Shown here: positions 51,901 through 64,000 of the stretch, piece by piece
How the letters are laid out: each line of letters starts with the position of its first letter
Numbering within the stretch: position 1 is the stretch's first letter
From: Corella eumyota
Taxonomy: Eukaryota > Chordata > Ascidiacea > Phlebobranchia > Corellidae
Direction of reading: 5' to 3'
Assembly: GCA_963082875.1 (NCBI GenBank)
Contig: OY720099.1
Coordinates: 3,100,001-3,164,000 of the forward strand
DNA: 64,000 nt
Position numbers and translations under genes: made by a program
The notes under the pieces: model-generated
Told to the model about the DNA's origin: nothing
What the model saw: only the letters and a program-made list of their open reading frames with translations
Databases searched by the model: none

Positions 51901-54900
51901 GAAGCACAGGCTTATGTTTTAACAGGGCACTTGTATTGTATTTGTTTGAAATTAAAGAAAAAATGCATGACAATAAGTTCTTTTATTATAAAGTTAGAGC
52001 TCGTACATAAGAACGTAATTATAAGGTATTTGTATTGCCTGCCCCAGTCGTTTAACATTTCATCTTTACGCGTGATTACCCAATGATATATAACTATATA
52101 TCCTTGATGTTTTGTCTTATTATTGAATCAGAAAAGTAACTGAGTAGTAACAACGTTTACTTTTTACAGTAGATTTTGTAAAAACAAATAAAAAACAGAT
52201 TTCAATTTAAATTAAAAGGAAAAAAATCCCATGGTCTTGACAGACAATAAAATTGTTGTGAAATTCCGAAGCGAAATGAACTTTACCAGAATCGAAAAGT
52301 TTGAGTCGGTTTTCTAAACAAAACGCAGTCGATCAATATCACATTTAGTTGTTCTAAAACTCCAAGATGCTGAAATTTAATTAGCAAGTCAGATAGATAC
52401 AAATGTAACGTTTTCGTAGTCTAGAATCGCCCAGTTTGAGCCAGTTTCATTAAATTCAGCAAGGCTATATTTGGTAACATTCAAAACATAAACATTTTTT
52501 ATAAACGTAGTCAATTGGAAAGGATATGAGTGACATATTTATCTCAAATCATGCCAAGAAGGTTATTACGTCACTGTGTTTTGCAATTAGGGACGGTAAT
52601 TGAACAATAGAGTCAAATATAAATGAGTTCGCTAATGAAGGCTCGGCTGAAGAACGAATTTAATTGTTTTTTTACGATATTGATATATATGTTGTTCTGT
52701 GCTAAGAGAATAACTATATAGCTTTTTACTTTTTTACATGTTGCGAATTTAAATTAGGCTTTAGCTTAGCTATGTATTATAACAGCGCAGAGATAATAGA
52801 TTAGATTAACTATAGGCGTCAGATTATTTATTTAACGTAAAACTTCCTTTTATTAATATATTTTACGCTTTGGCAGTTTTCATTAAAACGGGACTTTAAA
52901 AATTAGATTATTTTTTTTCAGGCTAATACACTTGTTAAGTTTTTTTAAGGGCGTATGTAAATTATTATTAAATATCACTAAAAAGATGTTTAAAATTAGA
53001 ATTTTGGATATTTAAAAAAAGTTTTAATTTAGGTATTATAGCAAGGGTGAGAGTATTAAGTTTTATAGGCAATAAATTATTCAGCTAAATTTCAGAATTA
53101 AATATTAAATTGGCAGCATTTGCGTCGTATTAGGTATTAGTGTATCCATTAGAAGAACAACTTAAGAGATAATACAATTTTATCTGTTCCAACTTTTATG
53201 TTTTATTTCAAAAAAGGGCTTTAAGGCATTTTCAAGTGCAGGTGGTAAGGCTTTAAAGCGAAAAATAGATAATAGTTAGTAAATAGGTGTAGTAACTTGT
53301 TTGTTAATTAAGTTCATGCAAGGGTTTGTTATATGTAAAAGCAAAAATGTATGTGAAGCGGTAGTTTAACCTTTTTTATGTGTAAATAAAATATCGTAAA
53401 AATAAAAAAAAATTGATACTAATGTAGTAAAATTCAATACATTGATTGAATTGCAATTAAGATAAAGTAATCCTAGGTTATATATAGCTTAACCTTCAAT
53501 ATATCAATATTTAGATTAGGCATAACTTTAAACGCTTATTAAAAAAGTTAGATTATAATGAAACGCATGGGCTGGAATCGTCGTTCGAAAACTAAAAAAT
53601 GTCCCGATGACATGCTAGTTAAAACTGAAGCCCGTGACCTAACATCTAGGATTAGTAGAAGTGCAAGCATGTCGTCCAGCACACCAGTAACGCTGGGTCA
53701 CAAGCCGCTACAGAGACTAAACAGTTGTTACGAGGCTAGGGTGGAAACTAACTGTTTCGAAATTAAGGAGGAGAACTCAGAGTTGCCAAACAATTTTACG
53801 ATGAATTCAAACTCTGATAAATCGCAGCAAAATGTCAGACTCATTTGGCATCCCCGTGACGTAATAAGCAAAGATTTTAGTGCAGGACTGACAAGAAAAA
53901 AACTCCTAACACGGTCTGAAACTAACATCAATGCTGAATACTTAAACAACAACCGAAAGAAGCAGCTTTTTCGTACAATGAGTTATGATACTTCTGGCTT
54001 ATCTAGGTTAGTTACCAACACCAAAACTATATTAAACGAAATTTATTTTGGGCACATTATGTATTTATATTATGAGTTTTATAACTTATGTGCTTATAAA
54101 ATAAACTTTGGATTTCTTAATATAGTATTTAAGGGGATTTAAGTTTAGTACGTTTTCTGTAATACTATATTTAAATGTCTGTCAACCGTGGCCTACAATA
54201 CGTGTAGTTATTTTGTTTATTAAACTGTTTCGTTTGTTCTTTAAAAGTGTGTGGTCTGGAATCAGGAGAAACTTAACCAAAACGCCAATATTTACGTTCT
54301 AGTAGTTTAGATTTGCTGATAGACCATGTTTTAGTGATAAACACATTCAATTTTGACCGTGACTGCATTTTTCGTGCATTTTCTAAATCAGCCCTAAAGC
54401 CAAAGTAAAATTGCTTTAACTTTTAAAGAAATTTCAAAAGTTGATTTTATCTTCCATAGACACCTTCTAATACAATTACAATGGAGATTTAAAATGGATA
54501 AGATTTTTAATCCAACGCTAGATTTAATTAATTAAAACCTATAATATATATATTTTTTTAAATTTAAAGATTTTGTTAGTTTTTTTTCTAATTTTTATGT
54601 AAGCGTATAATAACCTTTATTTAAATATGAAGTTAACTCAAATGTCAAGGCTGAATAATTACACTCTAAATGTTTACAAGTAAACGTCGAAATCAACATA
54701 ACAGCAACAAACATTAAGACAACTTGTGCTTTTAGTAACCATATCCTGTCATGGCTAGTTTTCTCAAAAAAATTGAATTTTTTTGTTTTAAATTTATTTT
54801 TTAATATTTCAGGGGGTCCTTTGATCGGGTTGGACTACCGGAGGAGACTAGAAGAAGATCTGAAGTTGTTAAAAATGAAAATAACTCGCCAGTTATAAAG

Positions 54901-57900
54901 TATTAATTTAAAAAATTTTTAAACTTATTTTACAACAAAAAATCTGAAGACCTAAACTAAAAACTGCTTTTGCTTTAAAATTAATTTAAAATTTGCCCTT
55001 TGATACAATTAACTTTTACTATATACTATTATACAAAATAATAGTACACCACTTTTATAAAATCCCTAATAAATGGATTTTTTTACCAGTGACATCAAGG
55101 ACAATTTAGATTTCAGCAATCAAATTCATGAAAGTTTAAGACCGGTTTCTCGCAGAGCAGCAGTGGTTGCAACATTGCCCGGTAAGTTATAACTTTATAA
55201 AATAAGTATGAATTTTAGAACTAATTTTAAATAGTTTTGGTGGCCACATAGTGTTAAATATTATGATTTGCAAAGTTATTTGATTTTCAATTAGTTAGAT
55301 TAAAATAACATTTATCAAAAATAGAAGTTTGTATTTTTGTCTGATTTATTTTTTTTATTGATTCAGATTCTGATTTATCTGACCTGTCTGATACAATTGC
55401 AAATCTTCAACGAAATCAACCGTTTGGTTACTCTTTAGTCGGTTCGTAACCTTTCTAAACAAAACTTTAAAAATATAATTGTTTTTCTAAACTTATCATA
55501 CATTACTAACTTTTTTACTTAATTCTTATTGCTAACTGCGTACTATTTTATACGTTATAGATTTAAAAAGATCTAAATGGAATTTTCCCAAATTAAACTT
55601 TAAGGTAGGCAACATAATATTTATATTTATTTAAATATATAAAAAAAAACATACGTTAACTCTAATATATCATGACTACAATAATTTACTTGTGGTTTTC
55701 CTTAAAATTGTATTTTCTTCAGGGTAAAGATAAAGAACGAATGAAATTAGAAGACGTCTTGGCAAATTGGAAATATAAGGATCGGGATAACACTTTGTCG
55801 AATCGACTACAAGCTTTAAAAGATATAAAGGTGGGATATACATCCAAAATATTTAAATAAATATTCTATCCAAAATATTTAAATAAATATTGCCAAAAAC
55901 TTGGTGACCTTTTATTAAAAATAATGTTTTTTTGTCTAGTTATTAGGTTGGTTATGTAAAAAATATATTACTATTTTGGCAAAACATTCAAAATGTTAAA
56001 TTTTCACTTAAAACATGTTTTAAATTTAATCCCTTATTTTGTGGTAACAAACACCTATCCCTAAACACTTAACATAATATTTGCATTATTTTGTAATACT
56101 AATTACTGCATACTCATGGATTAGGATTACCGTAAGCGATACGGTATTTACTTGAATTTTTAAATCCAATTTGACATTTTTGCAGAAAAGAGAAAATCGT
56201 ACGATCCCAAAAGACGAATTTGCTATCAGTTTAAAACATTTCAACAATTTTATTTCCCAATTTCCCAATTCTCATAACACTGTGCCTAATCGCGTAACTG
56301 TAAACGAATCAAAGAACGGTTTCGTCGATTCAATATCCACGAATAATATATTCGATAATACTCGAAAACAGAAAAGACTTGAAGCGGTCTGGGAGTTATT
56401 TGACTCTGAAAGAACGTACTTGATTGACCATCTTACAGTTTTGCAAGAGGTAAGTTAAGTTTATTTATATATATATTTATTGTCAATGTGCCATAGCCGA
56501 CTTAAAAGGATATATATATTATAACATTTGTTATTTTAACCAAGTATCAAGTTGGCAGTTTGGGATATTATAGATTATAATTGCCGGATAATTATGCTGC
56601 TTATTAAAAGCTGGCTCAGCATAAGTTTATACTGTTTATAGCGCCCTACGTAAGGACGCTACAGCATAAAAGCAGTGGGAATCGAACCAACGACTTCATG
56701 TAGTGTTGCAAGTGTTCTGATATAATGAATGTATTTAAACCTGTGTGATAAAAAAATCGTGTATTTTTAGATATACTTGGAACCACTACAAGAATTACAA
56801 TGCGACGGATTCCTGTTATCAGTGGATGCCAGATCCGTTTTCGGAAATGTTGAACAATTATGCGAGGTACAAGAACGAACAAAACAATTTTTTATTTTTA
56901 AAAATAGGAAGTAGTTGGCTATTAATAGATTTTCAGGAAATAGGTGGATGTTTTTAGAAATGTATTGAATAAAGATTAGATCAAACTTGACGTAAAACTT
57001 GACAGTATTAACCTATTTTGCCAACTTTTTTTAAAGAATTTGCAGGTTTGTTATATAATCTACATTTAATTTGACATTTACTGACAGTCTTTAATTTTTT
57101 ACTATTTTTCTAACCTTTTTGCTATAACCGCGCATCTTAACGCCTTACATAACGTACCATACAAACAAAAATAACACGCTTATGTTTACAATTTCAAATC
57201 ATTTTGCCATTACCCTTAACAACTCTTCAATTATGGTTAAAAAGTCTTGATTTCTATCTGACAGGTCAACATGAAGTTCTGCCATGATTTGTTGAATGTG
57301 GTTGAAGGAAGCGATGAAAATGTGTATGGAAACACGAATGCAATACTAGCAGCATTTGAAACGGTAACACATTGGTAAACTTGTATTTTTATTATTTAAA
57401 TATTAAAGTTATATAACTTAATCTAACCTTAATTAAATTTAAAATTACTTTAAATGGTAAAACCATGGTCACATATGCACCAAAATAATATTAAAGTTTC
57501 TTAAATAGGCTTTATATTTTTAATGTAAAAAGTAAAAACACAAGATTTGCTAGCATAAGGTATTAAGCAAGTGTGTTATAATGTAGCACATATTTTGTAC
57601 TATGCAAATTGACTAAAATTTATATGGTTTTTTGTTTTTAGTTCGACAGTGTAATGTGCCCGCCCTACCAACGATATTGTACAACCTACGAGAATTTTAT
57701 GCATTACAGAGATGAACTGAAATCGAACGCGGAATTTACGACCTTTATTAAGGTATTAGGTATTAATGGTCAAATCTTTAAATTACATATTGGGATTTAC
57801 ACGTAATGTTAATGGTGTTCAGGCTGACAATACTTTTGCACAGTTAGCTAAGGCAGAAATTTGAGATGTTTATTACAATATTTTTCTTGATAGCGCAAAG

Positions 57901-60132
57901 ATATTTTTTTTTAGTTTTTAGGCAAATACATTTCAAAAAAAATTTTTTTGTGATTTTCAATTTTTTTTAATTTTTTTTTTGACGTATCAACAGTGGTGCG
58001 AGAGGAATGAAAGATGTCAACGACTCCAACTCATAGATTTTCTTGTATCACCAATCCAACATATCACCAAATATCCTTTGTTACTTGATCATATAGCAAG
58101 ATACACCGACGACCAGGAACAAATTAATTCAATTGAGGGGACTTTAGGCATTGTAAAAGAGTCATTAAGTAAGTGGTAATATTAAAATTTCTAAAAAAAA
58201 AATTAACCTAAAGTAGAATTAAGTTTAGTTTTTTTTTTAATTTTATGACAGAAAATTATTAAAAAATTGACATTTATTTTTGTTATGTTTTTTGTTGCAG
58301 AGGCATTAGAAGGCAAGGTTACGTGGTTAACTAAGTTTCAATTACTTCAAGATATTCAGAGTTCTGTGATATGGCCTTCAGTCTGTGAGATTGACACCAA
58401 AACAGTGTTGCCAGAGGTAAATTATATTTGTTAATAATTGTAAATAAAAAGTCAAATATAATATTTTTTTTAATTGGGTTAAAAGTGTTAAAAGATATAT
58501 TTAAAAAACGCGATTTACAAAAAAAAGAGCAGTCTTATTTTTTTATATGAAATATACCTAATTTTTATCATATTTTAATATCAATTTAATATTTAAAAAA
58601 ATATTGCAACATTTCAGAACTTGCGTCAAACGTTATCTCAACAACCCTGTGATAAAATGTTGGCCAACCCAAACCGAGATCTTATATTTGAAGGCTCTCT
58701 GATCCTTGTCGGTAATATCTTTTCGTTTGATCTTTTCTTGTACTTTTTTGTGTTTTAGTTAAACATACCGCCTTTTTAATATACAAGGTCCCATTGTTCT
58801 AAATCCTTATCTCTTTGATCTTATTTTTTGTTTTTTTTGCAGAAAATGGTCGTTACATTGACATTTACGCTTTACTTTTCGACGACTTGTTGATGTTTAC
58901 CACCAAAGTGAAAAAGGGAAAACGGGTTAGTTATAGGCTTAAACACTTTTTTATTCCAATAAATTGATTGTGTTGTTATTAAATGTAAATCTGTAATACA
59001 GATTTAACTATTTTTGTTGTTTCTATGAATGGCAACTACCTTTTCTAATGATTTTTGGGCCTCCTATTTAATTATTAATGTGTTTTTTTACATTAATTTA
59101 GCCTTGATGTGAGAAGGTCGACCTCACGACCTGAACATAAGGCAACATCAGTTACCCTGACCGAGTCTCAAGTTGCCTTGTCAGTTTTTGTTATTATTGA
59201 TTATAATTGCCGGTAAATATAAGCTGCTGATTAAGTGTTGGTTCAGCAGGGGTTTATACCGTATATAGCGCCTTACAACATGAGAGCAGTGGTGATCGAA
59301 CTCAGGACTTCATGTAGTGAAGACAAGTTTTTGGCCACTTTACCCCTGCTGCCCTTTGCTATGCCTTAAATACGAACACTTAAATTTACAATAAAAAATA
59401 ATATTAACAGTAAACTAACCTTACTATATTGAAAATACGTAGAGAACAGCCGAAGTACCCTCCAGCCTTAAGCGCCACGAGATATTTAAAGACGGTAGCA
59501 TGCTTGTTGTACATCGGCAACCAATTGCTTTAGATAGGTTTATGATATACGACGTTGACACAGAACAAGCTGGACAAATGGGCCTCAAAAACGCGTTTGT
59601 GATGGTACAAGAAAATCGCTTTCAACAAATGACGTCAATATCAATGATACAAGCAGCGTCTGAAGAATCCAAGGTAATATATTTAAGTCAATTTTTTTAT
59701 ATGTTCGTTACTAATTCCTTTTTTGTATTTAATTTATGGTAATCGTTAAATGTTATAGTCATACCTTGTTCCTACTGCTTTTACGTTGCGATGCCTTTAG
59801 GTTAGGCACTAGCGTACTTAGGCATACTGCTGCAGACCAATCCGCAGATTAATGACTAAAAAATCCTAACAAAAAAGTAATTTTAAAACATTCCGTTTGG
59901 GCCAAAATAAAAAACAAATATGTTATTAGACTATAATTATACCTAGAAAAACGGTATATATATAACAAAACGAATAAATGTTATTAATTATATGACATTT
60001 TTTGAATAGTTGTCTTGAGATGGCCTTTGACTAAAATTGGAATTATTTATTCACTTTATTAATTTATTTTTTCAGCGATCTTGGTTATCTCATCTTGCCT
60101 CGACTGCTTCTCGTTGGATTGAAAATCTTTAA
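48995..60132 (+). CDS. DH-PH Rho guanine nucleotide exchange factor, long form (PLEKHG5/6/7-like)
   Basis: Activates Rho-family GTPases by exchanging GDP for GTP. Nineteen exons give 1113 residues: 48995-50395, 50547-50670, 50893-50927, 51316-51365, 54813-54899, 55090-55181, 55367-55441, 55561-55604, 55723-55830, 56186-56449, 56771-56866, 57265-57363, 57642-57752, 57994-58168, 58301-58416, 58618-58711, 58843-58925, 59443-59673, 60076-60132. A TAG lies directly before the ATG. The first exon codes 467 mostly disordered residues with a PP1-type KTVKF motif (257-261) and basophilic phosphosites (RRRSNSDPP, RRSVSEPNSP). The DH domain spans about 733-925 (WELFDSERTYLIDHL; FLVSPIQHITKYPLLLDHIA). 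The PH domain spans about 965-1105 (IDIYALLFDDLLMFTTKVKK, LDRFMIYDV). Choice among PLEKHG5, 6 and 7 is uncertain. Confidence 0.88.
51366..54812 (+). other. Long RhoGEF intron containing an alternative first exon
   Basis: A 3.4-kb interval between long-form exons 4 and 5. It holds the alternative coding first exon at 53558-54006 and presumably its promoter in the AT-rich sequence before it. No SINE or other gene recognised. Confidence 0.6.
53558..60132 (+). CDS. RhoGEF, short form from an internal first exon
   Basis: An open exon from ATG 53558 to a donor at 54006 (AG|gttagt) codes 149 residues plus two bases. It joins exon 54813 in the same phase as the long-form exon ending at 51365, so both forms share everything from GSFDRVGLPEE onward; the short form would be 726 residues. 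A TAG at 53549 closes the frame just upstream. The exon product is basic and Ser-rich with possible kinase or 14-3-3 sites (SRISRSASMSS, LLTRSETN, RTMSYDTS) but has no named domain. It replaces the 525-residue, PP1-motif-bearing N-terminus of the long form. Coding quality is good; use as a first exon rather than an internal exon is inferred from the lack of a good acceptor and from phase. Confidence 0.7.
56475..56720 (-). mobile_element. tRNA-derived SINE, family A, 5' head damaged
   Basis: Reverse copy in a RhoGEF intron. Body and box B (GCAGTGGGAATCGAACC) are present; the tail (left) is diverged and the distal head is degraded. Confidence 0.7.
59100..59354 (-). mobile_element. tRNA-derived SINE, family A, near full length
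   Basis: Reverse copy in the second-last coding-region interval of the RhoGEF gene. Tail at left (CTTGATGTGAGAAGGTCGAC), head at right (GTGATCGAACTC; CCACTTTACCCCTGCTGCC). Confidence 0.75.
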
Positions 60133-61012
60133 TTTATTTTCATTTTATTATTATTCTTTTAATACAAGCAATATCACTTTCACACGGACATGTTATATTG
60201 TTTATAGGATTTAAAAATTACGTTTACACCAGAATGTTTGAAGTCGACATTTTATCGAAATTTTGGTCCAATTATTTTTTATGTACCAAAGTGCATTACA
60301 GTAGCGATTTCGGTATTATAACGTAATCCGTTAGTTCCAACTTATTCTTGAAAAGTATATATTTTTTAAAGTTACAAATATAAATTCTGGATTTTATGTA
60401 ACAGAATTAGTAATAGTATTAAGTACAAACTAATAATGTTAATTTTTTATTACAGCACAAGTGTTTTAATATAACACAACCCTTTTTCAGAAAACTGTTA
60501 ATTGTATTATCAGCGCGACATTCGCTTATTTGCTCTTTAGGCTAACGATAAGAAGTCATTCGTGAAACTGGTTGCTAGTGTAAGGTTTGCCCAACAGCAT
60601 TATAGGAAAATTGTTTCTACTTACCAGTAAAATATAAATTGTAGTTAAACAGTTGAAATAATTTTAACATTTATGTAATTGGTAATATATGTAGAATTTA
60701 TATACACAAAATTTTAAATAATTTAGTTTAAAAATATATTACTAACTTGACTATTCTATACATTTACACGTATTTAGGTTGAGTTATAAAAATGCTATAA
60801 CTTCTGTTCTACTGAATGTTTTCAAAAAGTGTTTTAACTTAAATCTTAGTTAGAACTATACCCTTTCTTTTTTAATACAAGATTTCAGTTTGGGCAACTT
60901 TGCAAAAATTTAATAAAGTTGTCATAACTCTGATATATATTTAATATTTGCTATAAAATAATTTCAAGAAATGTTTTATCTTAAATTTTAGTTGAAAATC
61001 ACGCTTCCATTT
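60133..61012. other. RhoGEF 3' UTR and downstream sequence
   Basis: AT-rich. From about 60780 it contains degraded pieces resembling the tandem unit that follows (GTTTTAACTTAAATCTTAGTT; GTCATAACTCTGATAT). No gene seen. Confidence 0.5.
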
Positions 61013-61086
61013 AAATCTAAATCAATTAAAAATCATGTTTTTATCGAAAAATAAAAAATGAAAAAAACGACTCTCGTGCATCAAAT
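61013..61086 (+). repeat. Left flanking direct repeat of the tandem array
   Basis: About 74 bases (core AAATCATGTTTTTATCG and ACGACTCTCGTGCATCA) that recur nearly unchanged at 63561-63636, just beyond the other side of the array, and again in shortened form at 63935-63993. Confidence 0.8.
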
Positions 61087-63235
61087 TTAAGGTTTTGAAT
61101 TTTTATAAATTTGTAATAAAAATGTCATAACTTTTATGAATATCAATATTTTCGAAAAATATCTTGTTAACACGTTTATTAGACCTATGCGGTTCTAACA
61201 GAACAATTAATTTTTAATTTAAAATTTTTAATTTTTTTACAAAAAAATTTGTATGCAATATCAATAGCCAAAAATATTACGTGACCGATTTGAACGCGAA
61301 ATAAAAATTAGGTCAAACTTTTGTTCTACTAAAAATTTTCGCGAAATGTTTTATTTTGAATGTTAGTTAGGCCAATGCGCGTTAAGATTTCATAAATTTT
61401 TAATAAAAGTGTCATAACTTTTATGAATATTAATATTTTTTTTAAATATTTTGTAAACATGTTAATTGAACCTATGCGGTTCTAACAGAATAATTATTTT
61501 CCGATTTAAAATTTTTTTTATTTCAAAAATTTATATGCAATATCAATGACCAAATATATCACGTGACCTAATTAAACCCAAATAAAAATTAGCTCTAACT
61601 TTTTTGCTATTGCAAATTTTCGCAAAATGTTTTATCTTGAATTTTAGTTAGGCCAATGCGCGTTTAATAAAATATAATATTTTAGGTTTTGAGATTTCAT
61701 CAATTTTTAATAAAAGTGTCATAACTTTTATGAATATTAATATTTTTTTTAAATATTTTGTAAACATGTTAATTGGACCTATGCGGTTCTAACAGAATAA
61801 TTATTTTTCGATTTAAATTTTCTTTTATTTTAAAAATTTATATGCAATAATATCAATGACCAAAAATATCACGTGACCTAATTAAACCCAAATAAAAATT
61901 AGCTCTAACTTTTTTGCTATTGGAAATTTTCGCGAAATGTTTTATCTTGAATTTTAGTTAGGCCAATGCGCGTCTAATAAAATATAAAATTTTAGGTTTT
62001 GAGATTTCATCAATTTTTAATAAAAGTGTCATAACTTTTATGAATATTAATATTTTTTTTTAAATATTTTGTAAACACGTTAATTGGACTTATGCGGTTC
62101 TAACAAAATAATTATTTTTCGATTTAAAATTTTTTTTATTTCAAAAATTTATATGCAATATCAATGACCAAATATATCACGTGACCTAATTAAACCCAAA
62201 TAAAAATTAGCTCTAACTTTTTTGCTATTGCAAATTTTCGCAAAATGTTTTATCTTGAATTTTAGTTAGGCCAATGCGCGTCTAATAAAATATAAAATTT
62301 TAGGTTTTGAGATTTCATCAATTTTTAATAAAAGTGTCATAACTTTTATGAATATTAATATTTTTTTAAAAATATTTTGTAAACACGTTAATTGGACCTA
62401 TGCGGTTCTAACAAAATAATTATTTTTCGATTTAAAATTTTTTTTATTTCAAAAATTTATATGCAATATCAATGACCAAAAATATCACGTGACCTAATTA
62501 AACCCAAATAAAAATTAGCTCTAACTTTTTTGCTATTGGAAATTTTCGCGAAATGTTTTATCTTGAATTTTAGTTAGGCCAATGCGCGTTTAATAAAATA
62601 TAAAATTTTAGGTTTTGAGATTTCATCAATTTTTAATAAAAGTGTCATAACTTTTATGAATATTAATATTTTTTTTAAATATTTTGTAAACACGTTAATT
62701 GGACCTATGCGGTTCTAACAAAATAATTATTTTTCGATTTAAAATTTTTTTTATTTCAAAAATTTATATGCAATATCAATGACCAAAAATATCACGTGAC
62801 CTAATTAAACCCAAATAAAAATTAGCTCTAACTTTTTTGCTATTGGAAATTTTCGCAAAATGTTTTATCTTGAATTTTAGTTAGGCCAATGCGCGTCTAA
62901 TAAAATATAAAATTTTAGGTTTTGAGATTTCATCAATTTTTAATAAAAGTGTCATAACTTTTATGAATATTAATATTTTTTTTTAAATATTTTGTAAACA
63001 CGTTAATTGGACCTATGCGGTTCTAACAGAATAATTATTTTTCGATTTAAAATTTTTTTTATTTCAAAAATTTATATGCAATATCAATGACCAAAAATAT
63101 CACGTGACCTAATTAAACCCAAATAAAAATTAGCTCTAACTTTTTTGCTATTGGAAATTTTCGCGAAATGTTTTATCTTGAATTTTAGTTAGGCCAATGC
63201 GCGTCTTATAAAATATAAAATTTTAGGTTTTGAAA
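61087..63235 (+). repeat. Tandem array of about 308-bp units
   Basis: About seven head-to-tail units. The marker GGCCAATGCGCGT occurs at 61370, 61651, 61961, 62269, 62577, 62884 and 63192, giving steps of 281, 310, 308, 308, 307 and 308. A second marker, GTCATAACTTTTATGAAT, steps with the same period. The right-hand units are almost identical; the two left-most are shorter and more diverged. Each unit has CACGTGACC and AATGCGCG islands in AT-rich sequence and no open frame. Confidence 0.92.
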
Positions 63236-64000
63236 AAAAAAAACGAAACATGGAGAATAAAACGTCAAAGTCGAGCGCTTTTAGGAAATAAAAAGATAAC
63301 AGTATTTAAAAAAAATAAATATTCTAAAAATTAACATATATATTTATCTTAACAACAGGTTAAAACTTTTTTACTTTTTGCCAAATTTCATTTTGAATAT
63401 TGGTAAATATGGTCTTGCGTTAAAAGTATACGCGGGCTTTACGCTGCACACTCCCCGCAGTTTAATTAAAAATTTTGCAGGCCGAGAGCGATTATTCGTA
63501 AAACTTTGAATGCCTAAAGCACTTATCTTTAATCCGTTTTAAAATTAGTTTTTAAAACATAAATCTAAATCATTTAAAAATCATGTTTTTATCGAAAAAT
63601 AAAAAATGGAAAAAAACGACTCTCGTGCATCATCTTTCGATAAAAAAACGAATAACAAATAATTTAAAAAAGCAATTTCAACATTTTCTTGCAAAAAAAG
63701 GCACTTACAATCTACTGTTAGTCATCCAAAATTTCACAAAATCATTTTTTTAACAAATTTTGGCGATCTATTTTTTCTTTCCAAAACAGCGGATTTTGGC
63801 ATTTTCTACAAGGGTATAATATAAGCCTTGGTATTTTTGCTAAATTTGGCCAAAAACCAAAAAAAAGTTTGCTAATTTTTTTTGCAAAAAAGGCACTTAC
63901 AGTCTATTATAAGTCATCTGAACGTTTTTAAATTGATCGAAATCATTTAAAAATCATGTTTTTATGGAAAAAAACGACTCTCGTGCATCATCATTCGGTA
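63236..64000. repeat. Repeat-rich right flank
   Basis: Holds the right copy of the flanking repeat (63561-63636), a shortened third copy (63935-63993), and a second short pair (AAAAAAGGCACTTACA at about 63696 and 63888, each followed by TCTA and GTCATC). No gene. The window ends inside this repeat structure. Confidence 0.7.

Overview
This window looks like nuclear DNA of a tunicate, most likely an ascidian of the Ciona type. The reasons are: very AT-rich sequence, compact genes with many short introns, chordate-type proteins present as single family members, and many short tRNA-derived SINEs. The genus is an inference; that the host is an invertebrate chordate is better supported by the gene set. 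Exon models below were built by eye from reading frame, splice consensus and family similarity. Every junction quoted keeps the frame.

Layout, left to right: an intronless jun (AP-1) gene (256-1524, +) with an AP-1 site in its leader and an AU-rich 3' region; an acyl-CoA thioesterase with two HotDog domains and a START domain (4702-10081, +); a small SEA-domain type II membrane protein (10732-11554, -); a 13-exon coiled-coil protein of unknown function (11928-16113, -); a PI3-kinase regulatory subunit with SH3-SH2-iSH2-SH2 and no RhoGAP domain (17271-22344, +); the DNA-repair WD40 protein ERCC8/CSA (23281-30248, +); an unrecognised 702-residue protein with a strongly acidic C-terminus (32688-37193, +); heparan sulfate 2-O-sulfotransferase (37991-40774, +); the catalytic tRNA-splicing endonuclease subunit TSEN2 (41676-43601, +); a secreted CUB/mucin-linker/S1 serine protease (43985-46906, -); a DH-PH RhoGEF of the PLEKHG5/6/7 type with two alternative N-termini (48995-60132, +); and a tandem array of about 308-bp units flanked by direct repeats (about 61.0-63.6 kb).

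The genes do not form one pathway. Several are signalling components (Jun, PI3K regulator, RhoGEF), two act in nucleic-acid maintenance (ERCC8, TSEN2), and two act at or outside the cell surface (the sulfotransferase product and the protease). I saw no operon-like gene spacing, no retroviral or LTR element, no CRISPR array and no stand-alone tRNA gene. The items most worth a second look are the RhoGEF alternative first exon, the satellite-like array with its flanking repeats, the protease with unusual specificity and activation residues, the two unrecognised proteins, and the CRE-containing regulatory clusters.
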